DNA from: Lachnospiraceae bacterium UBA7205
GTDB lineage: Bacteria > Bacillota > Clostridia > Lachnospirales > Lachnospiraceae
Reading direction: 5' to 3'
Length of the DNA: 64,000 nt
Assembly: GCA_002490665.1 (NCBI GenBank)
Contig: DKUL01000033.1
Location: 15,426-79,425, forward strand
The translations under genes and the position numbers were made by a program. This document shows positions 35,547 to 44,849 of the stretch, piece after piece (within the stretch, counting starts at the first letter, position 1; each line of letters opens with the position of its first letter). The notes below the pieces were generated by a model. That model made no database searches. It was not told the DNA's origin and saw nothing but the letters and a program-made list of their open reading frames with translations.

Positions 35547-35629
35547 ATTGGACTTGAAACATGAGCCAATTCAGTTTAGGATAATAACAGGAAACTATTT
35601 GACTGAATTTATTGAGAAAGGGTGGATTT

Positions 35630-37222
35630 ATGACTTTTGTCTTACTGCTTGTTGCAATTGTGATATTACTCTGCGTGATGGCTGAAAAATTTTCCGGGAA
35701 ATTTGGCATGCCGGCATTGATTCTGTTTATGTTTATCGGAATGCTGTTTGGAAGTGACGGTATTTTCAAGATACCTTTTGACGACTATCGGCTTGCAGAA
35801 AATATCTGTTCCATTGCGCTGCTGTTTATCATGTTCTACGGCGGATTTAACCTGAAATGGACGCTTGCACGGGATGTGGCGGCAAAATCCATCCTTTTAT
35901 CGACAATCGGCGTGGCTGTCACTGCCGTTGTCACTGCACTGTTTGTCAGACTGGTTTTAAACTACACCTGGCCGGAAAGCTTCCTGGTCGGCGCCGTGCT
36001 GGGCTCAACTGACGCGGCAAGCGTATTTGCCATACTGCGCCAGAAAAAACTGAACCTGAAAGACAGTACGGCATCCCTTCTGGAAATGGAAAGCGGAAGT
36101 AATGACCCCATGGCATATATGCTCACATTCATCGCCATGGGCATCATTGATTCCGGCAAGGCAGAGCACATTGTGATCCGCATCTTCTTACAGCTGGTTG
36201 TGGGCGGTCTTGTCGGGGTAATATTTGCAAAACTGACCATATGGCTGATGACAGAAACGGAGCTGATTTCCGAGGGACTTGACACAATTTTTATGATTGC
36301 AATGGTTCTTATATGCTACGGACTGTCACAGATTCTGGGTGGCAATGCATATCTGAGCGTGTACATAATGGGCATTATTATCGGCAACAGCAAAATCACG
36401 AGCAAGGCAACGCTGATTCCTTTTTTTGACGGCGTGACCTCCCTTGCACAGATTCTTATTTTTTTCCTGCTGGGGCTTCTGACGATTCCGCACGAAATGT
36501 CCGATGTCATCTTTACGGCAATTGTCATCACAATCATACTGACCCTGATTGCCAGACCTGTCGCGGTCTTCCTGCTGTTAAAGCCATTTCGCTGCTCCGC
36601 AAGGCAGTGCCTTCTGGTGTCGTGGGCAGGTCTTAGGGGCGCCTCATCTTCCGTTTTTGCCATTATGGCTGTGGCTGGCGGAATCATCATGCCGCACAAT
36701 CTGTTCCACATTGTGTTTATGGTGTCGCTCTTTTCGGTGGCAATACAGGGAACGCTCCTGCCAAGGGCTGCCCAGAAGCTTGACATGATTGACGAGAATG
36801 CCGATGTCAGAAAGACATTCAACGACTACCAGGAAGATTCCGCCATCACGCTGATACGCATGTTTATCCCGAAGGGACACCACTGGGAAAACAAGCTTAT
36901 CAAGGAAGTGTGCTTTCCAACGGGCTCCCTTGCCCTTATGATAAAGCGCAATCACGAGACCATCATTACGAAAGGAGACACTTTGATAAAGGCTGGCGAC
37001 AGCATCATTTTAAGTGCGCCCTCCTACAATCCAAGCGGCAATGAGCAGCTTGAGGAGACAAAGATTGACAGGACGCATCCATGGTGCGGCCATACCATAT
37101 CCGAGCTTGACCTTGCGCCGGACGAGTTAATCGCGATGATTATGCGCGGTGATGAATCCCTGATTCCTGACGGGAAGACGAGAATCTATGAAAACGACAG
37201 AGTGGTGACCTACCATGAGTAG
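35630..37222 (+). CDS. K+/H+ (or Na+/H+) antiporter of the CPA1 family, NhaP2-like
   Basis: This 530-residue membrane antiporter probably exports K+ or Na+ in exchange for protons. About 12 hydrophobic helices fill residues 1-385. The transport-site region has GAVLGSTDAASVFAIL and EMESGSNDPMAYML, the latter with the conserved Asn-Asp pair. SWAGLRGASSSVFAIMA is also typical. The C-terminal part (about 400-490) resembles a TrkA-C (RCK_C) ligand-binding domain, which in relatives senses nucleotides. The start follows GAAAGGGTGG; a start six codons earlier would include the ribosome site. It ends 16 bases from the convergent permease gene. Confidence 0.92.
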   Translation: MTFVLLLVAIVILLCVMAEKFSGKFGMPALILFMFIGMLFGSDGIFKIPFDDYRLAENICSIALLFIMFYGGFNLKWTLARDVAAKSILLSTIGVAVTAVVTALFVRLVLNYTWPESFLVGAVLGSTDAASVFAILRQKKLNLKDSTASLLEMESGSNDPMAYMLTFIAMGIIDSGKAEHIVIRIFLQLVVGGLVGVIFAKLTIWLMTETELISEGLDTIFMIAMVLICYGLSQILGGNAYLSVYIMGIIIGNSKITSKATLIPFFDGVTSLAQILIFFLLGLLTIPHEMSDVIFTAIVITIILTLIARPVAVFLLLKPFRCSARQCLLVSWAGLRGASSSVFAIMAVAGGIIMPHNLFHIVFMVSLFSVAIQGTLLPRAAQKLDMIDENADVRKTFNDYQEDSAITLIRMFIPKGHHWENKLIKEVCFPTGSLALMIKRNHETIITKGDTLIKAGDSIILSAPSYNPSGNEQLEETKIDRTHPWCGHTISELDLAPDELIAMIMRGDESLIPDGKTRIYENDRVVTYHE

Positions 37223-37238
37223 GCCGCCACTCCTATTC

Positions 37239-39896
37239 TTATTCTGCTTCGCGCAGTCTCTCGACCACGGATTTTTTCACCATGAATTGATACGACAGAT
37301 AAGGTATCATAATGCCCAGCAGTGCAAATAATGGGGCAATAATCAATACTGGCGAAATCGTAAACTGATAGGTGAGAAACCAAAACATGCTGCCAAGCAG
37401 ATTGCCTGCAAATGGCGCAGTCAGTATGGTAAACGCCACTGTAACCAGAATGGAACCGATGGATTCATATAGTCCCTCTAAAATAAGCATCTGTTTTAGC
37501 TGCCTTCCTGTCATGCCTACCGCCTGCAATACGGCAAGCTCCCTCTTGCGTGACAGGATTCCTGTGACAATGGAGTTTATGAAATTCAGAATTCCAACAA
37601 GTCCTACGATAAGGCTAAGTACGCTTCCCACGAATGCAAACATATTCCTAAATTGAGAAAATTCTGCTTCCTGCTTCCTACGGCTCTCATATCCATACTC
37701 GTCCGCAATGTTTTCTGTATAGTCAGCCAGAAAGCTGTCCATGTCCTCATTATATTGCGGGTTATCATGTTCCATGTCAAGCGCATAATACATCACTGCC
37801 GATGATTCTGTCTCCTGAAGGAATGTATCTGCCCCCATGACAAACTGTGCACCGCTATAATAACGGTAATTCATCTGATTTGGGACAACCACCAGCGCCA
37901 CTACCTCATAATCCCTGTCATGATAGACAACCGGCCGTGATGAAACCGGTACACTGTCCGGGATATGAGCATCATCCTCATAAACCTCGCTCGTCTCTGG
38001 GTTATAGTATTCACGCTGTTCCACATACCTGATTGTTACCGTGTCCCCGACTCTTGCCCAGTTGAATCCTGAATCCAGATTCACGTTTTCATAATCATCC
38101 GACACGTACACCGCCGCGACATAATTCCCGCCTTCGTGCAGCTTGTCAAGACTGCCTTCGATAACCCTGAGCTTGTCAAGGCAGAAATCTTCCATCCCAT
38201 AGAGGCTGACATTATCCATTGCCTGACCGTTTGCTTTTACGCAATCCTGAAGCATCGCATCCACAGTTTCCTGTGGCAGGTATCCAGTATACCTTTTCCT
38301 GTAAAATTCTTCCGAAACATGGCTCTGCGCAGAAAAACCGTACGTCCTGCCGCTGTCCGCGATGCCTTTCTGTTCATGAATCGCTGCAATCACATCCTCT
38401 TCCACGGCAATATTCTCATCCCAAAAGATACCGTTCGTCTCAAGGTGCGAAGCGTTTGCCACCAGATAATCCACGCTGATGAATTTATCTACATATTTTC
38501 CCATGTCAAAAGAATTGGAAAACGTCACTGTCAGATTCAGGAGCACAACGGCAAGGGAGAGGGAAATGACCGTCACGGCTGTCTTTACACGGTTTCTTCC
38601 GATATTGGACCATGCCATTTTGGGCACGGAAGCGCCCTTTTTCGATTTTTTAACCGAACGCTTTATATTTTCCCCCTCCACATATCGAACTGCCTCTACT
38701 GGTGATACTTTTGCAGCGTATTTTGCAGGCTTGCGGCATGAGATCACTACGGTCAGAAGCGCAAATACCGCGGAAAACAGAAATATCAGCGGATTTACGG
38801 AAGACAGTTCAAGCCTTATGCCCTGCAGCTGTGCCGCAATTGGTTTTGTCAGGATAATACCGCAGAAATATCCGGCTGCCATTCCAAGCGGTATGCCCGC
38901 CGCAGATAACGAATATGCCTGAATATATAAGATTCTCCGAATCTGTCTGCCTGTTGTCCCTATGGTTTTGAGCATGCCATAAAAACGGATGTCATTTGAG
39001 ACAGATATCTGAAAAACATTGTAAATAATCAGGTATCCTGTAAATATAATCAGGGCAAGAATGCCTGTAATGGAAATGATTGTCATGCCATCCAGACTTC
39101 CGTTCATCTGGGCTGACATATATCCCCAATTCACGCCATTATTAATATAACGATCCTGACTCGGTTCCTCACATTGATAACTGTAATGTGCAAGGACTGT
39201 TTTGTTATTTTCTGCGATGTTCCGACTGCTTTTATACATCACATCCAAATTATAGATTCCAGCCATTACATCCAAATTTGCAGGATCAAACTTGGCAATC
39301 ACCTCATCAACCTTGCTGTCCGGTATCAAAATATGATTTGCCACGGTTACCTCGTCATATTCCCACCAGCCGCATAGCGTAAATGTTTCCGTGACAGTCT
39401 GTCCCTTCATGGTAATCGGAACCGTAAACTGTGCACCTATTTCGGGCTCTACACCAAGAAGCTCCAGTACCTTTAAATCGGTTGCTGCTTCGTTTGTCCC
39501 TTCCTTTGGCAGCCGCCCCTCTATTGGCTCCAGGAACATCCACTTTGCCATATTGGGGTCACACCAGCTCATTTCCACATGACTTTTATGGAATGGTCTT
39601 TCTGTTGCCATGCCGACAAAATGCCTGACACCATACTCTTTGATGAGAGGGTCATCCTTCAGCTCCTGCACCTGATCATAGGTCAGAAATTTGAATCCGC
39701 CATGTGCATACCCGCCAACCTGTCTGAAATTTTGCTGCTCCATGCCATGCACCAGTGATGTTACAATTGTAAAAAGCGCCGTGAACAACAGTGTTGTAAG
39801 CGCTATCGCCAGGACTGACACGATATTCTTTAATTTTGCCGACCGGAGTGATTTGAAGCTGATGTTCCGTATGCATTTCCTGTTTGCCACATTCAT
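37239..39896 (-). CDS. ABC transporter permease with two FtsX-like domains
   Basis: This 885-residue permease is the partner of the ATPase directly upstream (ATGA overlap). It has a first helix at residues 23-48, a large extracellular region, then three helices of the first FtsX unit (about 265-385), a further helix at about 435-455, a second large extracellular region and a C-terminal FtsX unit (about 765-875). Conserved FtsX stretches include FYGMLKTIGTTGRQIRRIL and LAVLQAVGMTGRQLKQMLIL. Such transporters usually export antimicrobial peptides or lipids, or signal with a two-component system. A matching kinase and regulator lie at 52.4-54.0 kb. Confidence 0.9.
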   Translation of the reverse strand: MNVANRKCIRNISFKSLRSAKLKNIVSVLAIALTTLLFTALFTIVTSLVHGMEQQNFRQVGGYAHGGFKFLTYDQVQELKDDPLIKEYGVRHFVGMATERPFHKSHVEMSWCDPNMAKWMFLEPIEGRLPKEGTNEAATDLKVLELLGVEPEIGAQFTVPITMKGQTVTETFTLCGWWEYDEVTVANHILIPDSKVDEVIAKFDPANLDVMAGIYNLDVMYKSSRNIAENNKTVLAHYSYQCEEPSQDRYINNGVNWGYMSAQMNGSLDGMTIISITGILALIIFTGYLIIYNVFQISVSNDIRFYGMLKTIGTTGRQIRRILYIQAYSLSAAGIPLGMAAGYFCGIILTKPIAAQLQGIRLELSSVNPLIFLFSAVFALLTVVISCRKPAKYAAKVSPVEAVRYVEGENIKRSVKKSKKGASVPKMAWSNIGRNRVKTAVTVISLSLAVVLLNLTVTFSNSFDMGKYVDKFISVDYLVANASHLETNGIFWDENIAVEEDVIAAIHEQKGIADSGRTYGFSAQSHVSEEFYRKRYTGYLPQETVDAMLQDCVKANGQAMDNVSLYGMEDFCLDKLRVIEGSLDKLHEGGNYVAAVYVSDDYENVNLDSGFNWARVGDTVTIRYVEQREYYNPETSEVYEDDAHIPDSVPVSSRPVVYHDRDYEVVALVVVPNQMNYRYYSGAQFVMGADTFLQETESSAVMYYALDMEHDNPQYNEDMDSFLADYTENIADEYGYESRRKQEAEFSQFRNMFAFVGSVLSLIVGLVGILNFINSIVTGILSRKRELAVLQAVGMTGRQLKQMLILEGLYESIGSILVTVAFTILTAPFAGNLLGSMFWFLTYQFTISPVLIIAPLFALLGIMIPYLSYQFMVKKSVVERLREAE

Positions 39897-40582
39897 GATA
39901 TCCGCCCTCCGTTCTGACCCGTTACAATATGTCCGTCCTCTATGCGGATAATACGGTCTGCAAGCTGGGCGATTTCTTCATTGTGTGTGATCATCACAAT
40001 GGTCTGCGTGTATTTGCGGCTCGTAATTTTTAGCAGTCCCATGACATCCTGGCTTGTCCTGCTGTCCAGATTTCCCGTCGGCTCATCTGCGAGAATAATT
40101 GCGGGTTTTGCCGCCAGCGCCCTCGCGATTGCAACGCGCTGCTGCTGCCCTCCGGAAAGATTGTTCGGCAGATTCGCCAGCTTGCTTGACAGTCCCAGCG
40201 TTTCAATAATGCTGTCAATATAGTCCTTATCTGGCTCATTTCCATCAAGCTGCACCGGCAAAACAATGTTCTCATAGACATTCAGTACCGGCACCAGATT
40301 ATAATTCTGGAAAATAAACCCAATTTTCCGGCGGCGGAATATGGTAAGCGCCTCGTCCTTCAGGGTAAAGATTTCCTTTCCGTCAACAGACACGCTGCCT
40401 GATGTCGGTCTGTCCAGACCTCCAAGCATATGCAGCAGCGTTGACTTTCCACTGCCCGATGTACCGACTACGGCGACAAACTCCCCCTTCCCAACTGACA
40501 GATTCACACCATCCAGCGCATGTACCTCATTTTCACCACTCCCATAAACTTTTTTCAAATCGCTTGTTGATAAGATATTCAT
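39893..40582 (-). CDS. ABC transporter ATP-binding protein of the MacB/LolD/BceA type
   Basis: This 229-residue ATPase has Walker A GTSGSGKSTLLHMLGGLD, Q-loop IFQNYNLVPVLNVYENI, signature LSGGQQQRVAIARAL, Walker B IILADEPTGNLDSRTS and H-loop VMITHNEEIA, all intact. The start MNILSTSDLKKVYGSGENEV follows GGAGG by eight bases; the frame is open for a further 20 codons without family similarity. It overlaps the permease start by four bases. It is likely controlled by the two-component system now separated from it by the accessory island. Confidence 0.93.
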   Translation of the reverse strand: MNILSTSDLKKVYGSGENEVHALDGVNLSVGKGEFVAVVGTSGSGKSTLLHMLGGLDRPTSGSVSVDGKEIFTLKDEALTIFRRRKIGFIFQNYNLVPVLNVYENIVLPVQLDGNEPDKDYIDSIIETLGLSSKLANLPNNLSGGQQQRVAIARALAAKPAIILADEPTGNLDSRTSQDVMGLLKITSRKYTQTIVMITHNEEIAQLADRIIRIEDGHIVTGQNGGRIS

Positions 40583-40909
40583 ATGATTCCTCCATTTGTG
40601 AAATTTTTGTTGTATTCTATTATCGCATACCATTCTTTCCACATTCTTTCCGGAATGAAATGAAATCTTACGGTTTTGTTAGAATATTCGTTCTGTTCGC
40701 ATGCCTTGCGTAACACTGCATAAGTCTGCAAGTCCTTATATTTCGGTGTTTCTTGGGATTTTACGGCAAATGGTCATTTCACGTAACCTTTCACAAATTT
40801 ACGTATTTCTACACATGATTGGCCTTAAATGTTCTATAGGTATGAATATTCTTCTCAAATGGCGTAATCTGTTCCTTCAGTATCAGAAACATATTTACAT
40901 TAATCCATC
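40583..40909. other. Intergenic stretch at the left edge of the accessory island
   Basis: No convincing gene is visible in these 327 bases. A GATAAT box near 40620 on the minus strand could belong to a promoter for the ABC genes, but no good -35 box accompanies it. Open frames here lack ribosome sites and recognisable content. Confidence 0.5.
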
Positions 40910-41180
40910 TCATCTTTTGTCTCCAAATAACAAAGGAACTGTTTCCAGTTCCTCTATTAATACGATTTTATCAGGCTTCGTAACCTCTCTGCGTTCCTCT
41001 GAATTGAAATCCTTCCTTAAATATAAAAAACATATTTGATATGGAATGGGCAGCAATACAGCCTTTTACCTTTCCATCCACGCAAACAGAAACAATTCTC
41101 TTTGCATCTTCATAAAATGGTTCTCGAGTAAGAATATAATCAAGCAATACGTTTGTGTCAATCAGAATCCTATTTACCAT
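40910..41180 (-). pseudogene. PIN-domain (VapC-like) toxin, frameshifted and truncated
   Basis: The first 53 residues are a clear PIN domain start: RILIDTNVLLDYILTREPFY with the catalytic Asp, then CIAAHSISNMFFIF. After that, the frame runs into unrelated sequence and stops at 40971. A shift of one base gives the expected continuation KDFNSEERREV, which then goes on with non-PIN-like sequence to a stop at 40910. Intact VapC proteins have about 130-140 residues, including two further acidic residues that are absent here. The toxin is therefore very likely inactive. Its start overlaps the antitoxin gene by 11 bases. Confidence 0.75.
40934..40953 (-). terminator. Hairpin near the end of the toxin remnant
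   Basis: AGGAACTG and CAGTTCCT are eight-base perfect arms with a four-base loop, followed on the minus strand by TTGTTATTT. It could serve as a terminator for the antitoxin transcript. Confidence 0.45.
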
Positions 41181-41394
41181 ATTTTTCCTCTCTATATTCG
41201 GCTAATTCTGCATCATAATCAACAACAGTACCTTTCTTGCGTAACTGCTCTAATCTTTCGAATGCCGCTTTCTTTTCTGTCTGATTATCATTATACAGAC
41301 CATTTACCCCCTGCATAATCTGTAATACAAAACTAATTTTATCTTCTGGCAGTTTCTCCAATTCTTTCATTGCGCTCTGTCTTAATACTTTCAT
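41170..41394 (-). CDS. Antitoxin-like protein of the PIN toxin pair
   Basis: This 74-residue, charged protein begins MKVLRQSAMKELEKLPEDKI and ends YDAELAEYREEKYGK. It has the size and layout of antitoxins encoded just before PIN toxins: an N-terminal structured part and a C-terminal acidic tail for toxin binding. It overlaps the toxin start by 11 bases. The toxin is broken while this frame is intact. The DNA-binding fold type is not clear. AGGTG precedes the start. Confidence 0.65.
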   Translation of the reverse strand: MKVLRQSAMKELEKLPEDKISFVLQIMQGVNGLYNDNQTEKKAAFERLEQLRKKGTVVDYDAELAEYREEKYGK

Positions 41395-41516
41395 GAAAAC
41401 ACCTCACTTTGATAGTTTATATTGAATATACTCTACATTTTTTAGTATTATAACATTCTCATTTCCTAATTTCAATTAGTATTATTAGAATGTGTCTCAA
41501 TACTTTTTATTCCAAT

Positions 41517-41568
41517 AACAAACAAATAAGTACAGAAATATTTCTCCAACTGTACTTATTTGTTTGTT
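41517..41568. repeat. Long perfect inverted repeat (19-base arms)
   Basis: AACAAACAAATAAGTACAG and its exact complement are separated by 14 bases. The AT-rich arms could form a stable hairpin on either strand. It lies between the antitoxin gene and the relaxase remnant, where it may be a terminator or a relic of a mobile element end. Confidence 0.7.
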
Positions 41569-41604
41569 GTTAAAACTATATACCTAGCTAAACACAGCGC
41601 AACT

Positions 41605-41800
41605 TTAGTTCGGGGTACTTCGATAAACTGCCTTTATGCCCTTACGCTCTAAAGCGTTGGCAACCGCCCCGATATGGATTGTCGGCTCTTGGTCAATTCC
41701 CTGTTTCTTAAAAGAACGGTGTTCCCAATATACTGCAATCCCCAACTGCGCATTGGTGACATTGATTGTGTCAGCTAAAACCTTGCGCCAGCAAATCTGA
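41605..41800 (-). pseudogene. Remnant of a MobA/MobL-family relaxase
   Basis: An open stretch without a start codon translates on the minus strand to a fragment including EHRSFKKQGIDQEPTIHIGA followed by VANALERKGIKAVYRSTPN and a stop. HRSF-x-QGI-x-x-x-PTIH-x-G-x-x-A is typical of the end of the relaxase domain of MobA/MobL proteins of mobilizable plasmids and transposons. The rest of the gene is absent. It marks a former mobile element next to the chitinase genes. Confidence 0.65.
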
Positions 41801-41806
41801 ACACAA

Positions 41807-41845
41807 AGAGACCATTCTCTAAAATTTTTTTAGAAAACAGTCTCT
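41807..41845 (-). terminator. Terminator-like hairpin after the double GH18 chitinase gene
   Basis: AGAGAC...TCTAAAA pairs with TTTTAGA...GTCTCT over about 18 positions with two or three mismatches. It lies just beyond the chitinase stop codon. Confidence 0.65.
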
Positions 41846-41867
41846 GATACATTCATTTTAAAAATTG

Positions 41868-44708
41868 TTATCTTGCAGTACCATGCAGAAATGCACCATT
41901 TTCTTTTGCAAAAGAATTATTATTCTGGCATGCATCCCAGTTAATAGACCAACTCATAATACCCCTCATGCCAGGGTACTCGGCATCCAGCTTGGTGAAT
42001 GCTGACTGCAGTGCAGAATTTGCAATCTGTCCGGATCCTGCCGCTCCCTGAGAACAGGGAACAGCGATAACCACCTGATCAGGACGTAACGGTTTGAAAA
42101 AGCCGCCGGATGTGGTGCTTTCATATAATCCGCTGGTTTCAAAACCTTCCAATAACATCTTGCACATAGCCACTACTGCATCCTCATTGCCCATAGAATA
42201 ACTCTTTCCGTCCGGAGCCGTAATCGCCGCGGAATTATAAAGCTGTACATGGACAAAGGATGTTTCTTCACGAAGGGCATTAATCATCGGAAGATAAACG
42301 CCGCTTCGAGGATCCGCATAGGCGCTTGTTCCGCCATAATATGCATAACCCAACTGCATATAAAAGGTTTCAGGAGCCCAGCTTAATATGAAATCGTCAC
42401 CATAACTGTGTACAATCTGTCTGATTGCTTCAATCATATTTACGATTTTAGGAGATTTCGGATTATTGATATCCGGATCATTTCCTGAATCAAATTGTAC
42501 ACTGCTCTGCTCTAAGTCAATATCAATGCCATCAAAGCCATATTCATCCACAAAGCTTTTGATATCATTGACAAATTGATTTACTGCCGTATCACTGGTT
42601 AAGGAGAAATATCCTTCATAACCGCCGATCGCCAGTACGATCTTTTTGCCCTGTGCCTGTAATGCCTTGATATCTGCCTTAAAGTCGTCCTTGGTGTAGC
42701 TGTCATTTAAGCCAGACACCTCAAACTTCATCTTTCCGTCTGTGGAACCTGCCCTGACAGGCTCTGCAAAGGAAATATTGATAACATCCCAGTTCGGGTC
42801 TACATCACGAAGTTTTACAAAAGGAACACCGCCAGACGCATTACCGCCCCATGTGTGCCAGTAACCGATCATTAATCTGTCGGTATTGCCTGGCATCGGA
42901 GCCGGTTTTTCAGGTTCTTCCGGTTTTTCAGGTTCTTGCGGTTCAACAGGATCTGTAGGGTTTGTCGCTTCTCCTGTCTCTAACGGAGGAAGCTCATCTA
43001 AACATTTGGAAACAGTATTGGCAAATTCATAGTTATTGGATGCGTCCCAGTTAATGGACCACGTCATGGCGCCACGCAGATTTGCATATGCCTTAGGAGG
43101 TGTAAATCCACCCGCTTCTTTGCCGTAAACAAGGCTTTCAATTGCAGCCGTTACATTGGAAGGGCTCTGATATCCGCCGCCTGCTGCTCTGCTTGTAGCA
43201 GGAAGTCCGAGGCCTACCTGGTCAGGACGAAGTCCGCCTTCAAGCTGTGTCGTTGCTAATGCTGTCAAAAATCCGATAGTTCCCTGATTGAAGTTACTTC
43301 CGCCGTAACCCGGCATTCCACCAGAGTTATAGTACTGGGTATTCATAATGGTCAAAATATCCTTTACCTCACGTGCAAGCTTCAAATAAGTTGCATCGTA
43401 GGTATAAATGTCCATGGTCTGCGGAGCCATCGTCAAAATGAAGCTGTCCCCTGATTTTTCTGCCAGAAGTTTTAATGCCTGAGACAGATGCGGTACATCA
43501 ATTCCATGTTCCAAATCAACATCCACACCGTCAAAGCCATATTCCTGCATTACTTTCCATGCACTGTCTGCGAATGTCTTCGCTGCTTCATCGGAATTAA
43601 TAATTACATTTCCCACTTCACCGCCGATTGCAATGATAACCTTCTGGTTCTTTTCATGCGCCTTATTTACATCAGCTTTAAAATCAGCTACTGTATAGCC
43701 GCCCAGCTCTTTGCATAAAGTGGAATCCAAATTGAAAACGATTTCACCAGATTTACTTGTTGCATCCGCAAAGGAAATGCAGATAATGTCATAGGTTTCC
43801 GGTACATCGCCCAGTTTCAGGGGAGTTGCACCATTGATAAAGTTCTGCCAGTAGCCTGTCAGCACACGATCCGGAAGTGGAGATGTACTAGGCATAGGTG
43901 CTGGTTCTTCCGGGTCGGTTGGCTCTATGGGATCTGTGGGGTCAGTCGGCTCTACAGGCTCCGTCGGGTCGGTCGGCTGTTCCGGTTCACCAGGTTTCAC
44001 CTCACCAGCATATTCCTGCCACAGAGCTGGTACATTGGGTGGCTGCCAGCCGTCTAATGCAGTATGTGGCAGGAGGCATTCATAATTTACATTATTGTAA
44101 GAAACAATATCACCCATTTTGTATGTATTACCGATTTTCCAAGCATAAGCAACTGTTTCGTTTCCATCAGAAGTATCTGTGGGGTCAGTTGGTTCTTCTG
44201 GTTCCTCCGAGGCAGCCGGTTCTTCTGGTTCTTCCAGGTCAGTCAATTCTTCTGGTTCTTCCGGGGCAGTCAATTCTACTGAGTCAGTTGATTCTGTCAG
44301 GTCTGTAGTATCCTTGCCGTTGTGGACCGTTACCGTGGTACTTCCACTGCACTTTCCATAGCTATTAGAAAGCTCCAGCTTATATACATAGGTACCATTT
44401 GCCTTGTCTTTCACAGACCAGCTCTTGCTCTGTCCATTCGGGGAATCTGCTTCCAAGTCACCACTATCAATTAGTACATCATTTTCAAATAATTCATATG
44501 CTGTTGCATTTGTTCCCCACCAGATATTAAAAGTAATCTGATAATCGGGCTCTCCATTCCACGCATTATGCGTAACTGTGGGAGTTGCAGGCGCACCACT
44601 CGGTGTTCCCTTATCCGTTCCTGCCGCCAAAACAGTTACTGGCAAAAGCGTCAATACCATCATAACTACAAGCCACCACGAAAGCAGCTTATGAATGCGT
44701 TTTGTCAT
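41868..44708 (-). CDS. Secreted chitinase with two GH18 domains and a chitin-binding module
   Basis: This 946-residue protein has a signal peptide (about 1-29, ending TVLAA), an Ig-like domain like the N-terminal domain of bacterial chitinases (about 38-130), Glu/Pro/Thr linkers, a CBM5/12-type module (AYAWKIGNTYKMGDIVSYNN, about 195-240), and two GH18 domains with the catalytic DxxDxDxE motif: DGVDVDLE near 398 and DGIDIDLE near 734. Both end with the conserved MTWSINWD/MSWSINWD. The enzyme should hydrolyse chitin outside the cell. No LPXTG, S-layer or dockerin anchor is visible. It is the last of three chitinase genes on the strand, 141 bases after the next. Confidence 0.93.
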   Translation of the reverse strand: MTKRIHKLLSWWLVVMMVLTLLPVTVLAAGTDKGTPSGAPATPTVTHNAWNGEPDYQITFNIWWGTNATAYELFENDVLIDSGDLEADSPNGQSKSWSVKDKANGTYVYKLELSNSYGKCSGSTTVTVHNGKDTTDLTESTDSVELTAPEEPEELTDLEEPEEPAASEEPEEPTDPTDTSDGNETVAYAWKIGNTYKMGDIVSYNNVNYECLLPHTALDGWQPPNVPALWQEYAGEVKPGEPEQPTDPTEPVEPTDPTDPIEPTDPEEPAPMPSTSPLPDRVLTGYWQNFINGATPLKLGDVPETYDIICISFADATSKSGEIVFNLDSTLCKELGGYTVADFKADVNKAHEKNQKVIIAIGGEVGNVIINSDEAAKTFADSAWKVMQEYGFDGVDVDLEHGIDVPHLSQALKLLAEKSGDSFILTMAPQTMDIYTYDATYLKLAREVKDILTIMNTQYYNSGGMPGYGGSNFNQGTIGFLTALATTQLEGGLRPDQVGLGLPATSRAAGGGYQSPSNVTAAIESLVYGKEAGGFTPPKAYANLRGAMTWSINWDASNNYEFANTVSKCLDELPPLETGEATNPTDPVEPQEPEKPEEPEKPAPMPGNTDRLMIGYWHTWGGNASGGVPFVKLRDVDPNWDVINISFAEPVRAGSTDGKMKFEVSGLNDSYTKDDFKADIKALQAQGKKIVLAIGGYEGYFSLTSDTAVNQFVNDIKSFVDEYGFDGIDIDLEQSSVQFDSGNDPDINNPKSPKIVNMIEAIRQIVHSYGDDFILSWAPETFYMQLGYAYYGGTSAYADPRSGVYLPMINALREETSFVHVQLYNSAAITAPDGKSYSMGNEDAVVAMCKMLLEGFETSGLYESTTSGGFFKPLRPDQVVIAVPCSQGAAGSGQIANSALQSAFTKLDAEYPGMRGIMSWSINWDACQNNNSFAKENGAFLHGTAR

Positions 44709-44736
44709 TTTCTTTAGTCCCTCCGATTATAATATT

Positions 44737-44767
44737 ACAGAATGCCTTGTATTTACAGGCATTCTGT
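44737..44767. other. Hairpin between the two GH18 genes
   Basis: ACAGAATGCCT and AGGCATTCTGT form an 11-base perfect stem with a nine-base loop. On the minus strand no clear T run follows, so it may be an mRNA processing or stability element between the two chitinase genes rather than a terminator. Confidence 0.55.
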
Positions 44768-44849
44768 GATTTTTGTGCACAGCCCCATACAGGGGAAGTA
44801 TGCCGCAGAAGCGGCGCATGGGGCGCGAGCAGGAGAAGGTAAATCTTCT

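Noticed and set aside
40701..41039. Plus-strand open frame of 112 codons left of the antitoxin
   Set aside because: It has no ribosome site, overlaps the toxin remnant on the other strand and shows no family features.
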